Shown piece after piece: positions 8,878 to 17,140 of a stretch of 36,877 nucleotides of DNA. The position numbers and the translations under genes are program-made. Each line of letters starts with the position of its first letter. Within the stretch, counting starts at the first letter, position 1. The notes under the pieces are model-generated. The model was not told the origin of the DNA. It saw only the letters and a list, made by a program, of their open reading frames with translations, and ran no database searches. The DNA lies in NCBI GenBank assembly GCA_003209565.1, contig QCQK01000015.1:1-36877 (forward strand), written 5' to 3'. The stretch comes from Prochlorococcus sp. AG-449-J16 (lineage in GTDB: Bacteria; Cyanobacteriota; Cyanobacteriia; PCC-6307; Cyanobiaceae).

Positions 8878-9335
8878 TGATTTATAAAATACAAACAAAA
8901 TTATATTTTTTATTTATAAGTATTTTTATTGTTTTAATAGATCAATTTACAAAATATTTAATGTTTCATAATAAAAAATTATTTATTAATAAAGACTTTC
9001 TTATTTTCAAATTAGACTTTGTAAAAAATTATGGAGCAGCATTTAACATATTTAGTGGTAGTAGAATATTCTTATCATTAATAAGTATTTTTTTTTCAAT
9101 ATTACTTATTTATTTAATATTTAGGAAAAATAATTTAGACAAATTAGATCTATATTCCTACAGCTTTATTCTTGGGGGAACTATTGGTAATGGTATAGAT
9201 AGAATATATAGAGGTTTTGTGGTTGATTTTATTAATCTAAATATTATAAATTTTCCAGTATTTAATATAGCTGATATATCTATTAATATTGGATTTATTT
9301 TCCTACTGTATAGCATTTTTAAAAACAATAGATAA
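8877..9335 (+). CDS. lspA: Lipoprotein signal peptidase (signal peptidase II)
   Basis: Inner-membrane aspartic peptidase that removes the signal peptide of prolipoproteins after lipid attachment. The product has four hydrophobic segments and the family signatures: IDQFTKYLMF near the N-terminus, FVKNYGAAFNIFSG in the first loop, then GGTIGNGIDRI and VVDFINLN with the first catalytic Asp. FNIADISINIG carries the second. At 152 aa it is of normal length and extremely AT-biased, with Lys/Ile/Asn-rich loops. Its start overlaps the bioY stop as TAATG. The following GTPase ATG lies one base after its stop, so the three genes look like one operon. Confidence 0.93.
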   Translation: MIYKIQTKLYFLFISIFIVLIDQFTKYLMFHNKKLFINKDFLIFKLDFVKNYGAAFNIFSGSRIFLSLISIFFSILLIYLIFRKNNLDKLDLYSYSFILGGTIGNGIDRIYRGFVVDFINLNIINFPVFNIADISINIGFIFLLYSIFKNNR

Positions 9336-9336
9336 T

Positions 9337-10836
9337 ATGAAAAACTTGAAAATAAAGTATATAAAAGTTTTTATTCTTATTTTATTTCTATATATTTTAT
9401 TTTCGATAATAATAAAAATAGTTAATATTTATACGTTTTTATTTTTAATAATAATTATGTATATCTTTTACAGTATTGATAAAAAATTATTTAAAAAAAT
9501 AGTATATAAAGTTATATACAAAAATAAAAAGAATACACTTTCATTCAAAAATACCTATGGTGCTGCCAAAATTAGTTTGGAAGGGATCGAAAAGATAAAT
9601 AAAAAAATTAACGATAAAGTAAAAGTTGAATTGCTAAATTATCAAAAAAATAAATTAGAGTCACAATTAAGAACAGGAGATTATAACGTTACGCTTTTTG
9701 GAGCAGGTTCATCAGGAAAAACATCTATAGCAAGATCATTATTGAAAAATATTGTCGGACAAACATCGGCAAAAATAGGCACAACAAAGAAAATTAATAA
9801 CTATAAAATTCGTATCCCAATCTTAAAAAGAAACATTAATATAGTTGATACTCCGGGTTTATTCGAACCATCTAAATTAGGAGAAGAAAGAGAAAAAGCA
9901 ACAATTATACAAGCATCAAATTCTGACATAGTCCTTTTTGTATTAGATCAGGACATAAATAAATATGAAAACTATTTAATTAAAGAACTATTAAAATTAA
10001 AGAAAAAAATAATAATAGTTCTAAATAAATGTGATTTAAGGTCTAGAGATCAAAATAACCTCATCAAAGAAAATATAATTTCTATAACTTCTGCTAGAAA
10101 AAATAATATTTCAGTTGTTAAAACAATTGCAGTACCTCAGCAATCTCTCTACATAGAATCAGAGGCTTTAAAGTTAGCTCCAGAGGTAGGAAGTTTATTT
10201 AGAGAAATAATAGAAACGCTCGATAATAATGGTGAAGAGTTATTAGCGGATAATATTCTTTTTCGCTCAAATAAGTTAGGTATTAAAAGTAAAAATTTCG
10301 TTCAGGAACAAAGATTTTTAATGTCAAATAAAGTAATTAATAAATATATGTGGATAACAGGAGGAGTAATACTAGTAAATCCACTACCAGCTGTTGATTT
10401 TCTTACTACCACCTCCGTAAATATTCAAATGATAATGGAATTATCAAAAATATATGAAATAAAGCTTACAAAAAAAGATGCAAAAGATTTAGCGACTTCA
10501 TTGCTAAGCGCATTGGCCAAACAGGGAATACTAAAAGGAGGTCTCGCTATTATTTCTCCTGCTTTAGCTACAAGCTTGACTAAAATAATATTATCTAAAT
10601 CTATACAATCAGTCACAGCAGGCTGGTTGATAAGAATAGTAGGACTAAGTTTGATTGAATATTTTAAAAATGGGCAAAATTGGGGAGATGGAGGAATTCA
10701 AGAAGTAGTAGATAAGATCTATAAAATAAGTAAGAGAGAGGACATTTTAAACAACTTCGTAAAAGAAGCTATTGCAAAAATTGAAATGAAAAAGTATTTT
10801 AAATCAAAAAAAAGTTTGCCTCCCTTTAATATGTAA
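9337..10836 (+). CDS. Membrane-anchored Era/YcjF-like GTPase
   Basis: I place the start at ATG 9337, one base after the lspA stop, giving 499 aa. The N-terminus has two membrane segments (about residues 10-50). A GTPase domain follows, with P-loop GAGSSGKT (about 122-129), a switch-region TT in KIGTTKKI, DTPG (171-174), NKCD (230-233) and SITSA. The C-terminal third carries a hydrophobic DUF697/YcjF-like region with GGVILVNPLPAVDFLTTTSVNIQ and a second hydrophobic block. Relatives are common in cyanobacteria with no settled role; some are chloroplast or membrane-remodelling factors. The tail overlaps the small convergent gene at 10826-10966 by 11 bases. Specific function unknown. Confidence 0.87.
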   Translation: MKNLKIKYIKVFILILFLYILFSIIIKIVNIYTFLFLIIIMYIFYSIDKKLFKKIVYKVIYKNKKNTLSFKNTYGAAKISLEGIEKINKKINDKVKVELLNYQKNKLESQLRTGDYNVTLFGAGSSGKTSIARSLLKNIVGQTSAKIGTTKKINNYKIRIPILKRNINIVDTPGLFEPSKLGEEREKATIIQASNSDIVLFVLDQDINKYENYLIKELLKLKKKIIIVLNKCDLRSRDQNNLIKENIISITSARKNNISVVKTIAVPQQSLYIESEALKLAPEVGSLFREIIETLDNNGEELLADNILFRSNKLGIKSKNFVQEQRFLMSNKVINKYMWITGGVILVNPLPAVDFLTTTSVNIQMIMELSKIYEIKLTKKDAKDLATSLLSALAKQGILKGGLAIISPALATSLTKIILSKSIQSVTAGWLIRIVGLSLIEYFKNGQNWGDGGIQEVVDKIYKISKREDILNNFVKEAIAKIEMKKYFKSKKSLPPFNM

Positions 10837-10966
10837 AATTGGATAATTGATCATTTAGATAAGTTCTGAAATCAAAGATAGTTATTAAGAGTAAATAAGC
10901 AATGCAAATAGCTATAGATATAAACCCTGTTAATATTGCAATAAGTTTTGGTCTACTCATATTCAT
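10826..10966 (-). CDS. Small conserved-looking membrane protein, 44-46 aa
   Basis: A short gene directly downstream of the PLP decarboxylase on the same strand. It starts at ATG 10966 (46 aa) or ATG 10960 (44 aa), with TAA at 10826-10828. The product opens SRPKLIAILTGFISIAI and continues CIAYLLLITIFDFR, one hydrophobic helix of about 25 residues with a positively charged N-terminus and a short polar tail. I recall similar small proteins (xxPKLLAILTGAIS..YLxLV.LLDFR) across marine picocyanobacteria, though I cannot verify that here. The first ATG lies three bases after the decarboxylase stop, consistent with coupling. Its end overlaps the GTPase gene by 11 bases. Function unknown. Confidence 0.78.
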   Translation of the reverse strand: MNMSRPKLIAILTGFISIAICIAYLLLITIFDFRTYLNDQLSNFTY

Positions 10967-10969
10967 TAG

Positions 10970-12355
10970 TTAAGTATCTAAAAGTCTTAAAAGTTCTTCA
11001 ATATGGGATTCTTTTGTATTGTAATTTCCCATGACAACCCGTAAAAAATATTTACCTTTAAATTTTGGTCTAGAAAGCATAAATTTATTGTTGATTAGTT
11101 CATTTACTTTAGTTTTAGTCCATGCATCAGAGTCTTTTGGCTCAAGTTTCTTTGGTAAGAATGAAACAATATGAAGAGGACCTGAATATATATCAAATTT
11201 ATTTTTACTAATATTTTTAATAAAAAAATCTTTTCTTTTTATTGATGATTTTAATATATTTTCAATTCCATTCAGACCTAAAAAACGTAACCCAAGCCAT
11301 AGTTTAATAACCTCTGCAGGTCTAGAACCTTGTACACCTATTTCTCCTCTATTTATAATATTTTCTTTAGATGATATATAAGGTAGTCCAGTATTAAAAG
11401 TTTTTTCTAAAATACTCATATTTGAAACCAATAACAATGATGAAGTTTTTGTAATACCAATGATTTTTTGTGGATTTATCGTTATCGAATTAGCCTGACT
11501 AATATTATTTAGACCTTCTATTGGAATAGAAGATATAGCAAAAATACCTCCAATTGAACCATCAATATGTAACCATATGTTTCTTTGTTTACAGATTTCA
11601 CTTATTTCTTTAATAGGGTCAATGGCACCTCTTACAGTTGTTCCAAGGGTGGCAACAATAGCAAATATTTTTTTATTTTCTATTGAACATTTATCTAAAG
11701 ACTTTATGAGATCGCTTATATCCATTCGCCCTTTATTATCAGTTTTAATCCTGACAAGATTTGTAGTATCAAGACCCATTACTCTTATACATTTAACGAA
11801 GGAAGAATGAGCATCTTCACTAACAAGTAATACAGAATTAGGATTTGTACCTAATCCAGCATTATTTCTAGCAGCTATAAGTGCATTCAGATTACTTAAT
11901 GTACCTCCGCTGGCAGCTATACCTCCTGAGAAATCATTAAAACCAATCTTCTTGGCAAACCATTTGCATAATGATTCCTCAAGCAAAGTTACACTTGGTG
12001 ATAACTCGTAAGCGAGAAGATTATTATTTAAACCAGCAGCAATTAAATCTCCCAAAATAGAGAAAATTAGTGGTGGCGGATCAAGGTGAGCTAGTGAGCC
12101 AGGATGAACAGGATTAAATGAATTTTTCAAAAGAGCTTCAATCTCAGAAAACAAATCTTCTTCAGAGTTACCATCTTCTGCTGGCATAATGCACTTGAAA
12201 CTCTCATCAAAAGGTAAAGGACCATTTTTATCAGCTTTAGAGAACCAGTCACAAAGAATTTTAGTTGCTCTATTTAAAAGATTAATTAAATTATCGTTAG
12301 ACCCTAAATACGAAGGGAAGTATATATCTTTTTTATTAATAAAATCTTCAGTCAT
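10970..12355 (-). CDS. Group II pyridoxal-dependent decarboxylase
   Basis: A 461-residue relative of glutamate, aspartate, tyrosine and aromatic amino-acid decarboxylases. It shows the substrate-domain segment NSFNPVHPGSLAHLDPPPL, the helix LLEESLCKWFAKKIGF, the PLP phosphate loop GGIAASGGTLSNLNALIAAR, and WLHIDGSIGG with the conserved Asp. The probable PLP lysine is in TINPQKIIGITKTSS. Canonical members have DPHKWL and DAAxGG at these places, so the active site is noticeably variant (His to Gln, Ala to Ser). That weakens any substrate guess; aspartate-to-beta-alanine for pantothenate is possible but unproven. Start is ATG 12355, divergent from tadA across 43 bases. Confidence 0.88.
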   Translation of the reverse strand: MTEDFINKKDIYFPSYLGSNDNLINLLNRATKILCDWFSKADKNGPLPFDESFKCIMPAEDGNSEEDLFSEIEALLKNSFNPVHPGSLAHLDPPPLIFSILGDLIAAGLNNNLLAYELSPSVTLLEESLCKWFAKKIGFNDFSGGIAASGGTLSNLNALIAARNNAGLGTNPNSVLLVSEDAHSSFVKCIRVMGLDTTNLVRIKTDNKGRMDISDLIKSLDKCSIENKKIFAIVATLGTTVRGAIDPIKEISEICKQRNIWLHIDGSIGGIFAISSIPIEGLNNISQANSITINPQKIIGITKTSSLLLVSNMSILEKTFNTGLPYISSKENIINRGEIGVQGSRPAEVIKLWLGLRFLGLNGIENILKSSIKRKDFFIKNISKNKFDIYSGPLHIVSFLPKKLEPKDSDAWTKTKVNELINNKFMLSRPKFKGKYFLRVVMGNYNTKESHIEELLRLLDT

Positions 12356-12398
12356 CAGATAAGATATCTATTACTAAGTTTATTCTCAATATATGTAA

Positions 12399-12914
12399 AT
12401 GAGATATATTTTTGAAAATGGAAATAGTAATTATGATGAAAAAATATTATTTAATATTTCAAAATACTCCAAATGGATGAAATCTATTTTAATTAGGTCA
12501 GAAGAAATTGGAAAAGTTGAGTTACCAATCAGCTCTATAATTTTAGATGAGCGAGGAAGATGTATTGGAAGAGGGGTTAACAGAAGAAATAAAAATAAAG
12601 ATCCATTAGGTCATGCGGAAATAATGGCACTAAGGCAGGCATCTTTGATAAAAAATGATTGGAGATTTAATGAATGTATTCTTATCACAAATTTAGAACC
12701 ATGTACCATGTGTGCATCGGCACTTATTCAAGCAAGGATGGGTAAAGTTGTTTTTGGTGCATACGATGAGAAAAGAGGTGGATTTGGCGGCTCAATTGAC
12801 TTATCAAAGCATAAAAGTTCACATCACAAAATGGAAATTGTTGGAGGTATTTTAGAAGAAGAATGCAGTCAATTATTACAATTATGGTTTAAAAAGTTGA
12901 GGACTCAAAAATAG
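12399..12914 (+). CDS. tadA: tRNA-specific adenosine deaminase (TadA)
   Basis: Deaminates the wobble adenosine of tRNA-Arg(ACG) to inosine, an essential step for decoding CGN codons. The zinc deaminase motifs are clear: HAE at residues 72-74 (zinc His and proton-shuttling Glu), then PCTMC at 101-105 with the two zinc cysteines. Between and after them are GRGVNRR, RMGKVVFGAYDEKRGGFGG and a C-terminal helical tail. The length of 171 aa includes about 26 residues before MKSILIRSEEIG; homologs often start near there, so ATG 12477 is a possible alternative start. Its 3' end overlaps the convergent aminotransferase by 26 bases. Confidence 0.92.
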   Translation: MRYIFENGNSNYDEKILFNISKYSKWMKSILIRSEEIGKVELPISSIILDERGRCIGRGVNRRNKNKDPLGHAEIMALRQASLIKNDWRFNECILITNLEPCTMCASALIQARMGKVVFGAYDEKRGGFGGSIDLSKHKSSHHKMEIVGGILEEECSQLLQLWFKKLRTQK

Positions 12915-14073
12915 AATATTTTTTTAACTCAGTATCAAATAGGTTTAATAATCTGTCTACATTCTCCTCACTTGAGTTAAAGCCCATTAATCCTATGCGC
13001 CATACTTTGCCAGACAATTCTCCAAGTCCATTTCCTATTTCTATTCCAAAGTTTCTTAAAAGATGATTTCTAAAACCATCTCCATCAACTGAAGGTGGGA
13101 TCTTAACTGTTGTGAGAGTTGGCAATCGATATTCCTTTGATACATGTAATTCAATGCCTAGACGTTCCAAACCGTTCCACAGTTTCTTTGCATTAGCAAT
13201 ATGCCTATTCCAAACATTCTCTAAGCCTTCGTTTGCAATTAAACGTAATCCTTCTCGAATAGCAAAATTCATATTAACAGGGGCAGTATGATGGTAAACG
13301 CGATCAGAACCCCAATATTTATTTAAAAGGGATAAATCTAAGTACCAGTTAGGAACTTTTGTTTTTCTTGAACTTAGTTTTTCTTCAGCTCTCTCATTCA
13401 TTGTAAAAGGACTTAATCCAGGCGGACAACTTAATCCTTTCTGGCTACAACTATAAGCTAAATCTATTTTCCATTCATCTATCAATAGTTCTAGAGCACC
13501 AAGGGAAGTAACTGCGTCAACCAAAAACAAGCAATTATTTTTTCTACATACATCACCAATTCCATCAAGAGGTTGTAAAACTCCACTAGATGTTTCAGCA
13601 TGTACGATAGCAAAAATGGCTGGTTTTTTACTCTCTATTTCATACTTAATTTCCTCATAAGTAAAAGCCTCACCCCATGGTTTTTCAATAACGGAAACTT
13701 GAGCCTTATATCTAGTTGCCATATCAACTAATCTGTCTCCAAAATATCCTTTTTTAGCGATCAGAATTTTTTCGCCTTCTTCAATAAAATTAGCTATTGA
13801 AGCTTCCATCGCAGCACTACCTGTGCCACTCATTGGAAGTGTAAGACGGTTATTGCACTGCCAGGTATACCTCAAAAGTTGTTGTACATCAGACATCAAT
13901 GAGATATATGCTTCATCTAAATGACCAATAGGATTCAAAGAAAGAGCGCTTAAGACTTCTGGGTGAGCATTTGAAGGGCCAGGTCCTAATAAAAGTCTAG
14001 ACGGAACATAAGTCTTTGAAAAATGAGATAAATTTTCTTTATTTAAAGCTGGAATAAGTTTTGCTTCTGTCAA
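12889..14073 (-). CDS. Class V aminotransferase (serine/alanine-glyoxylate type)
   Basis: A 394-residue PLP enzyme of the alanine-glyoxylate / serine-glyoxylate aminotransferase family. Visible features are LLLGPGPSNAHPEVLSAL near the N-terminus, LPMSGTGSAAMEASIANF for cofactor phosphate binding, and AIVHAETSSGVLQPLDGIG. LFLVDAVTSLGALEL carries the PLP aspartate, and AYSCSQKGLSCPPGLSP the PLP lysine. VYHHTAPVNMNFAIREGLRLI completes the fold. In a cyanobacterium it most likely transaminates glyoxylate to glycine in photorespiration. Cyanobacterial members are often labelled soluble hydrogenase small subunit, a legacy name not supported by these motifs. The gene shares 26 bases with the end of tadA and is divergent from glnA. 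Confidence 0.9.
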   Translation of the reverse strand: MTEAKLIPALNKENLSHFSKTYVPSRLLLGPGPSNAHPEVLSALSLNPIGHLDEAYISLMSDVQQLLRYTWQCNNRLTLPMSGTGSAAMEASIANFIEEGEKILIAKKGYFGDRLVDMATRYKAQVSVIEKPWGEAFTYEEIKYEIESKKPAIFAIVHAETSSGVLQPLDGIGDVCRKNNCLFLVDAVTSLGALELLIDEWKIDLAYSCSQKGLSCPPGLSPFTMNERAEEKLSSRKTKVPNWYLDLSLLNKYWGSDRVYHHTAPVNMNFAIREGLRLIANEGLENVWNRHIANAKKLWNGLERLGIELHVSKEYRLPTLTTVKIPPSVDGDGFRNHLLRNFGIEIGNGLGELSGKVWRIGLMGFNSSEENVDRLLNLFDTELKKYSIFESSTF

Positions 14074-14223
14074 AGAATTACATTCAATTACTTTTAAATT
14101 AGACTAATATCGACGCTTAAGCGATATTTTTTTATAGAAATTAATTCAATTTAAATATTTAAGTAAATAAATATTAAAGTTATGACTTGAAACACTCAAA
14201 GAAGGCATCTAGTGTTGAAAAAA

Positions 14224-14265
14224 GTTACCTTTGATACATAATAAGAATCATCAAGTTATTAATTT
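14224..14265 (+). promoter_or_regulatory. NtcA-type promoter of glnA
   Basis: GTTACCTTTGATAC at 14224-14237 fits GTN10AC and differs from the NtcA consensus GTAN8TAC at one base. Exactly 22 bases later TAATTT (14260-14265) fits the TAN3T -10 element. Site-to-box spacing of 22-23 is standard for NtcA-activated promoters, where the site replaces the -35 box. The predicted transcript would begin near 14272, giving a leader of about 16 bases. glnA is a classical NtcA target in cyanobacteria. No start-site data are available here. Confidence 0.6.
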
Positions 14266-14287
14266 CATAGAAGGTATTTCAAAAGTT

Positions 14288-15709
14288 ATGTCTAAGTCTC
14301 CACAAGATGTTTTAAGTCAAATTAAAGACGAAGGGATTGAACTCATCGATTTAAAATTCACAGACATCCATGGTAAGTGGCAACATTTAACTCTTACATC
14401 AGACATGATAGAAGAGGATTCATTTACAGAAGGTCTAGCATTTGATGGTTCATCAATCAGAGGATGGAAAGCAATTAATGCGTCCGATATGTCAATGGTT
14501 CCTGATGCAAGTACAGCATGGATAGATCCTTTTTATAAACATAAAACACTAAGTATGATTTGCTCTATTCAAGAGCCTAGAAGTGGTGAGCCTTATGATA
14601 GATGTCCAAGATCATTAGCTCAAAAAGCTTTAAAGTATTTAGAATCTACTGGGATAGCTGATACAGCATTTTTTGGACCAGAGCCAGAATTCTTCCTATT
14701 TGATGATGTCAGATATGATTCAAAAGAAGGTTCTTGCTTTTACAGTGTTGATACTATTGAGGCTCCATGGAACACAGGAAGAATTGAAGAAGGTGGAAAT
14801 TTAGGTTACAAGATCCAATATAAAGAAGGTTATTTCCCAGTTTCTCCAAATGATACTGCTCAAGATATTAGATCTGAAATGCTCCTATTAATGGGTGAAT
14901 TAGGTATACCTACAGAAAAACATCACCATGAAGTTGCCGGTGCCGGTCAACATGAACTTGGAATGAAATTCGATTCGTTAATAAATTCTGCTGATAACGT
15001 AATGACTTATAAATACGTTGTTAGAAACGTTGCAAAAAAATATGGTAAAACTGCAACCTTTATGCCTAAGCCTGTTTTCAATGATAATGGAACCGGAATG
15101 CATGTTCACCAAAGTTTATGGAAGAGTGGACAGCCACTATTTTTTGGTGAAGGAGCATATGCTAATTTGTCTCAAACAGCTAGATGGTATATCGGAGGTA
15201 TACTTAAACATGCACCTTCATTCCTTGCATTTACTAACCCAACTACGAATAGTTATAAAAGATTGGTTCCAGGATTTGAAGCACCTGTAAATTTAGTTTA
15301 TTCAGAAGGTAACAGATCAGCTGCAGTAAGAATACCTTTAACAGGTCCAAGCCCTAAAGCTAAAAGATTAGAATTCAGATCAGGTGACGCACTTGCAAAT
15401 CCTTACTTAGCATTCTCTGTAATGATGCTTGCTGGTATTGATGGAATTAAAAATCAAATTGATCCTGGTGATGGAGTAGATGTGGATTTATTTGAACTTC
15501 CAGCTGACGAACTTGCAAAAATTGATACGGTACCTTCATCTCTAAATGACTCACTTAATGCACTAAAAGCAGATAAGGATTATCTATTATCTGGTGGAGT
15601 ATTTACTGAAGATTTTATTGATAACTTTATTGATATAAAGTACGAAGAGGTACAACAACTTAGACAAAGGCCTCATCCACATGAATTCTTCATGTATTAC
15701 GATGCATAA
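14288..15709 (+). CDS. glnA: Glutamine synthetase type I (GlnA)
   Basis: Condenses ammonium with glutamate using ATP, the entry point of nitrogen in the GS-GOGAT cycle. I start it at ATG 14288 ([13 protein letters not shown]), giving 473 aa, the usual dodecameric GSI length. An upstream frame extension to 14231 would add a non-conserved leader and overlap the NtcA site. Diagnostic parts are [26 protein letters not shown], the metal-binding [32 protein letters not shown], the nucleotide site [14 protein letters not shown], and NRSAAVRIP. The adenylylation loop reads DLFELPADE with Phe where adenylylated enzymes have Tyr. Regulation appears transcriptional through NtcA, and a strong terminator follows. 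Confidence 0.97.
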   Translation: MSKSPQDVLSQIKDEGIELIDLKFTDIHGKWQHLTLTSDMIEEDSFTEGLAFDGSSIRGWKAINASDMSMVPDASTAWIDPFYKHKTLSMICSIQEPRSGEPYDRCPRSLAQKALKYLESTGIADTAFFGPEPEFFLFDDVRYDSKEGSCFYSVDTIEAPWNTGRIEEGGNLGYKIQYKEGYFPVSPNDTAQDIRSEMLLLMGELGIPTEKHHHEVAGAGQHELGMKFDSLINSADNVMTYKYVVRNVAKKYGKTATFMPKPVFNDNGTGMHVHQSLWKSGQPLFFGEGAYANLSQTARWYIGGILKHAPSFLAFTNPTTNSYKRLVPGFEAPVNLVYSEGNRSAAVRIPLTGPSPKAKRLEFRSGDALANPYLAFSVMMLAGIDGIKNQIDPGDGVDVDLFELPADELAKIDTVPSSLNDSLNALKADKDYLLSGGVFTEDFIDNFIDIKYEEVQQLRQRPHPHEFFMYYDA

Positions 15710-15730
15710 TTAAAGAACTCATAATAAATT

Positions 15731-15779
15731 AATCAATTTGAGAAATATCACAAAATATTCTCAAATTGATTTTTTTTTT
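15731..15779 (+). terminator. Rho-independent terminator of glnA
   Basis: AATCAATTTGAGAA pairs perfectly with TTCTCAAATTGATT, a 14 bp stem with a loop of about 13 bases, followed by a run of ten T. It starts 21 bases after the glnA stop and lies upstream of the methyltransferase gene, so it should isolate the two transcripts. It is the clearest intrinsic terminator in the window. Confidence 0.93.
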
Positions 15780-15807
15780 GTTGGAATATAGATATATATA
15801 TTAAAAA

Positions 15808-16864
15808 ATGTCTAGGGAATCTATTTCAAAAATTGCATATAAAACGCTCCAGCAAAGTAAAAGCATTGCAGGTTTCGCTCACAAGCAGATCAGTTCAAGA
15901 TTAATGAATTTTATTCTTCCCGATTCAAAGCTTGAGGATTTTGATATTGATAAAGATCTTTTAATACAAATCCAAAATTCAATGGATAACTTGAGAGAAG
16001 AAGATTGGAATGATGCAGAAAAAAATATATATCCAAAAAAGTTATTGTTTGACGAACCATGGCTTAGATATCTAACTCAATATCCTAAAATTTGGCTCGA
16101 TATGCCTAATACTTGGGATAGACGCAGAAAACAAAACTTTGATGATCTTCCAAAATCAATTGATAAAGATAATTATCCTCAATATTACTTGAGAAATTTT
16201 CATCATCAAACAGATGGTTATCTATCAGATTTTTCAGCTAGCATTTATGACCTACAAGTTGAGATACTTTTCAATGGAAGTGCTGACTCAATGAGGAGAA
16301 GAATAATTAAGCCAATAAAAGAAGGACTTAAAACTTTTACCAATAGAAAAAAAAGTTCTATAAAAATACTTGATGTGGCTACAGGATCAGGAAGAACATT
16401 AAAGCAATTAAGAGCCGCATTCCCTAAAGAAAAAATTACAGGGATTGATTTATCTGATTCATACTTAAAAGAGGCAAGTAGATATATTTCGGATTTAGAT
16501 GGAGATTTAATTCAATTAATTAAAGGTAATGCAGAGGAATTACCTTTTGAAAATAATAGTTTTCAATGTATTTCTTGTGTCTACTTATTTCATGAATTAC
16601 CCAGAACAATAAGAGCTAAAGTATTAAGTGAGTTTTTTTAGAGTTCTTGAACCTGGCGGAATATTAGTTTTGGCTGATTCAATTCAAATAAGTGACTCAC
16701 CTGACTTTACATCCATAATGGAAAGCTTCTATAAATCTTTTCATGAGCCTTTTTATTGTGATTACATAAAGGAGGATATAGATTCCAAAATAGAGGATAT
16801 AGGTTTCAAAGATGTAAAATCAAATTCCTTTTTTATGACCAAAGTATGGTCTGCTGTAAAGTAA
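15808..16864 (+). CDS. SAM-dependent methyltransferase, split by a +1 frameshift at a T7 tract
   Basis: Two overlapping frames (15808-16641 and the frame continuing to 16864) form one class I methyltransferase of 351 residues. The first part has a cyanobacteria-type N-terminal region of about 185 residues, then motif I (ILDVATGSGRTLKQL), motif II (ITGIDLSDSYLKEA) and motif III/IV (AEELPFENNSFQCISCVYLFHELP). It reads SEFF and stops at TAG 16639-16641. The other frame continues exactly with RVLEPGGILVLADS, the expected post-motif strand. The break lies in seven T at 16633-16639; six T would restore one frame. Possibilities are sequencing error, a real mutation, or recoding. Substrate unknown; UbiE-like methylation of a quinone or pigment is possible. 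Confidence 0.85.
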
Positions 16865-16876
16865 ATAAAAACTTCT

Positions 16877-17140
16877 ATGACCAATTGGGATAAAGATACT
16901 ATTCAGCTTGTTCAAAGTCTTAATGACAAATTAAAAATTGATCATTATAAATGGCATAAAGAGAAAGGGGATAAATATAAACGATCTGCAGAACTAATTT
17001 CTGCGGCATTATGCCATTTAATTATTTCTTCTAATGAGAAGGAAGCTATAGATTATATAGAAGAAAGTATTAAATGGTTAAAAGAAATAAACGTAGATCA
17101 ACCTTGTCCTAGTAAAAATCACCTTTTTAAAGCCAACTGA
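16877..17140 (+). CDS. Small cyanobacterial protein of unknown function (DUF6439-like)
   Basis: An 87-residue soluble protein, predicted helical, with central RSAELISAALCHLIISSNEKEAIDYIEESIKWLKE (residues about 36-70) and a C-terminal CPSKNH. I recall similar 85-95 aa proteins throughout cyanobacteria, named DUF6439 as best I remember; this needs a profile search. No catalytic motif or membrane segment is visible. It begins 12 bases after the methyltransferase gene on the same strand, so the two may be cotranscribed. Its last 22 bases overlap the convergent RsbW-like gene. Function unknown. Confidence 0.8.
   Translation: MTNWDKDTIQLVQSLNDKLKIDHYKWHKEKGDKYKRSAELISAALCHLIISSNEKEAIDYIEESIKWLKEINVDQPCPSKNHLFKAN

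Noticed and set aside
12889..14073. Soluble hydrogenase small subunit identity
   Set aside because: The motifs are those of a class V PLP aminotransferase; no metal-cluster cysteine pattern of a hydrogenase is present.
14074..14110. GTA-N8-TAA pattern in front of the aminotransferase gene
   Set aside because: Matches only part of the NtcA consensus, lies very close to the start codon and has no properly spaced -10 box.
15018..15290. 90-codon frame inside glnA
   Set aside because: It is an out-of-frame shadow of a highly conserved enzyme whose own frame is continuous.
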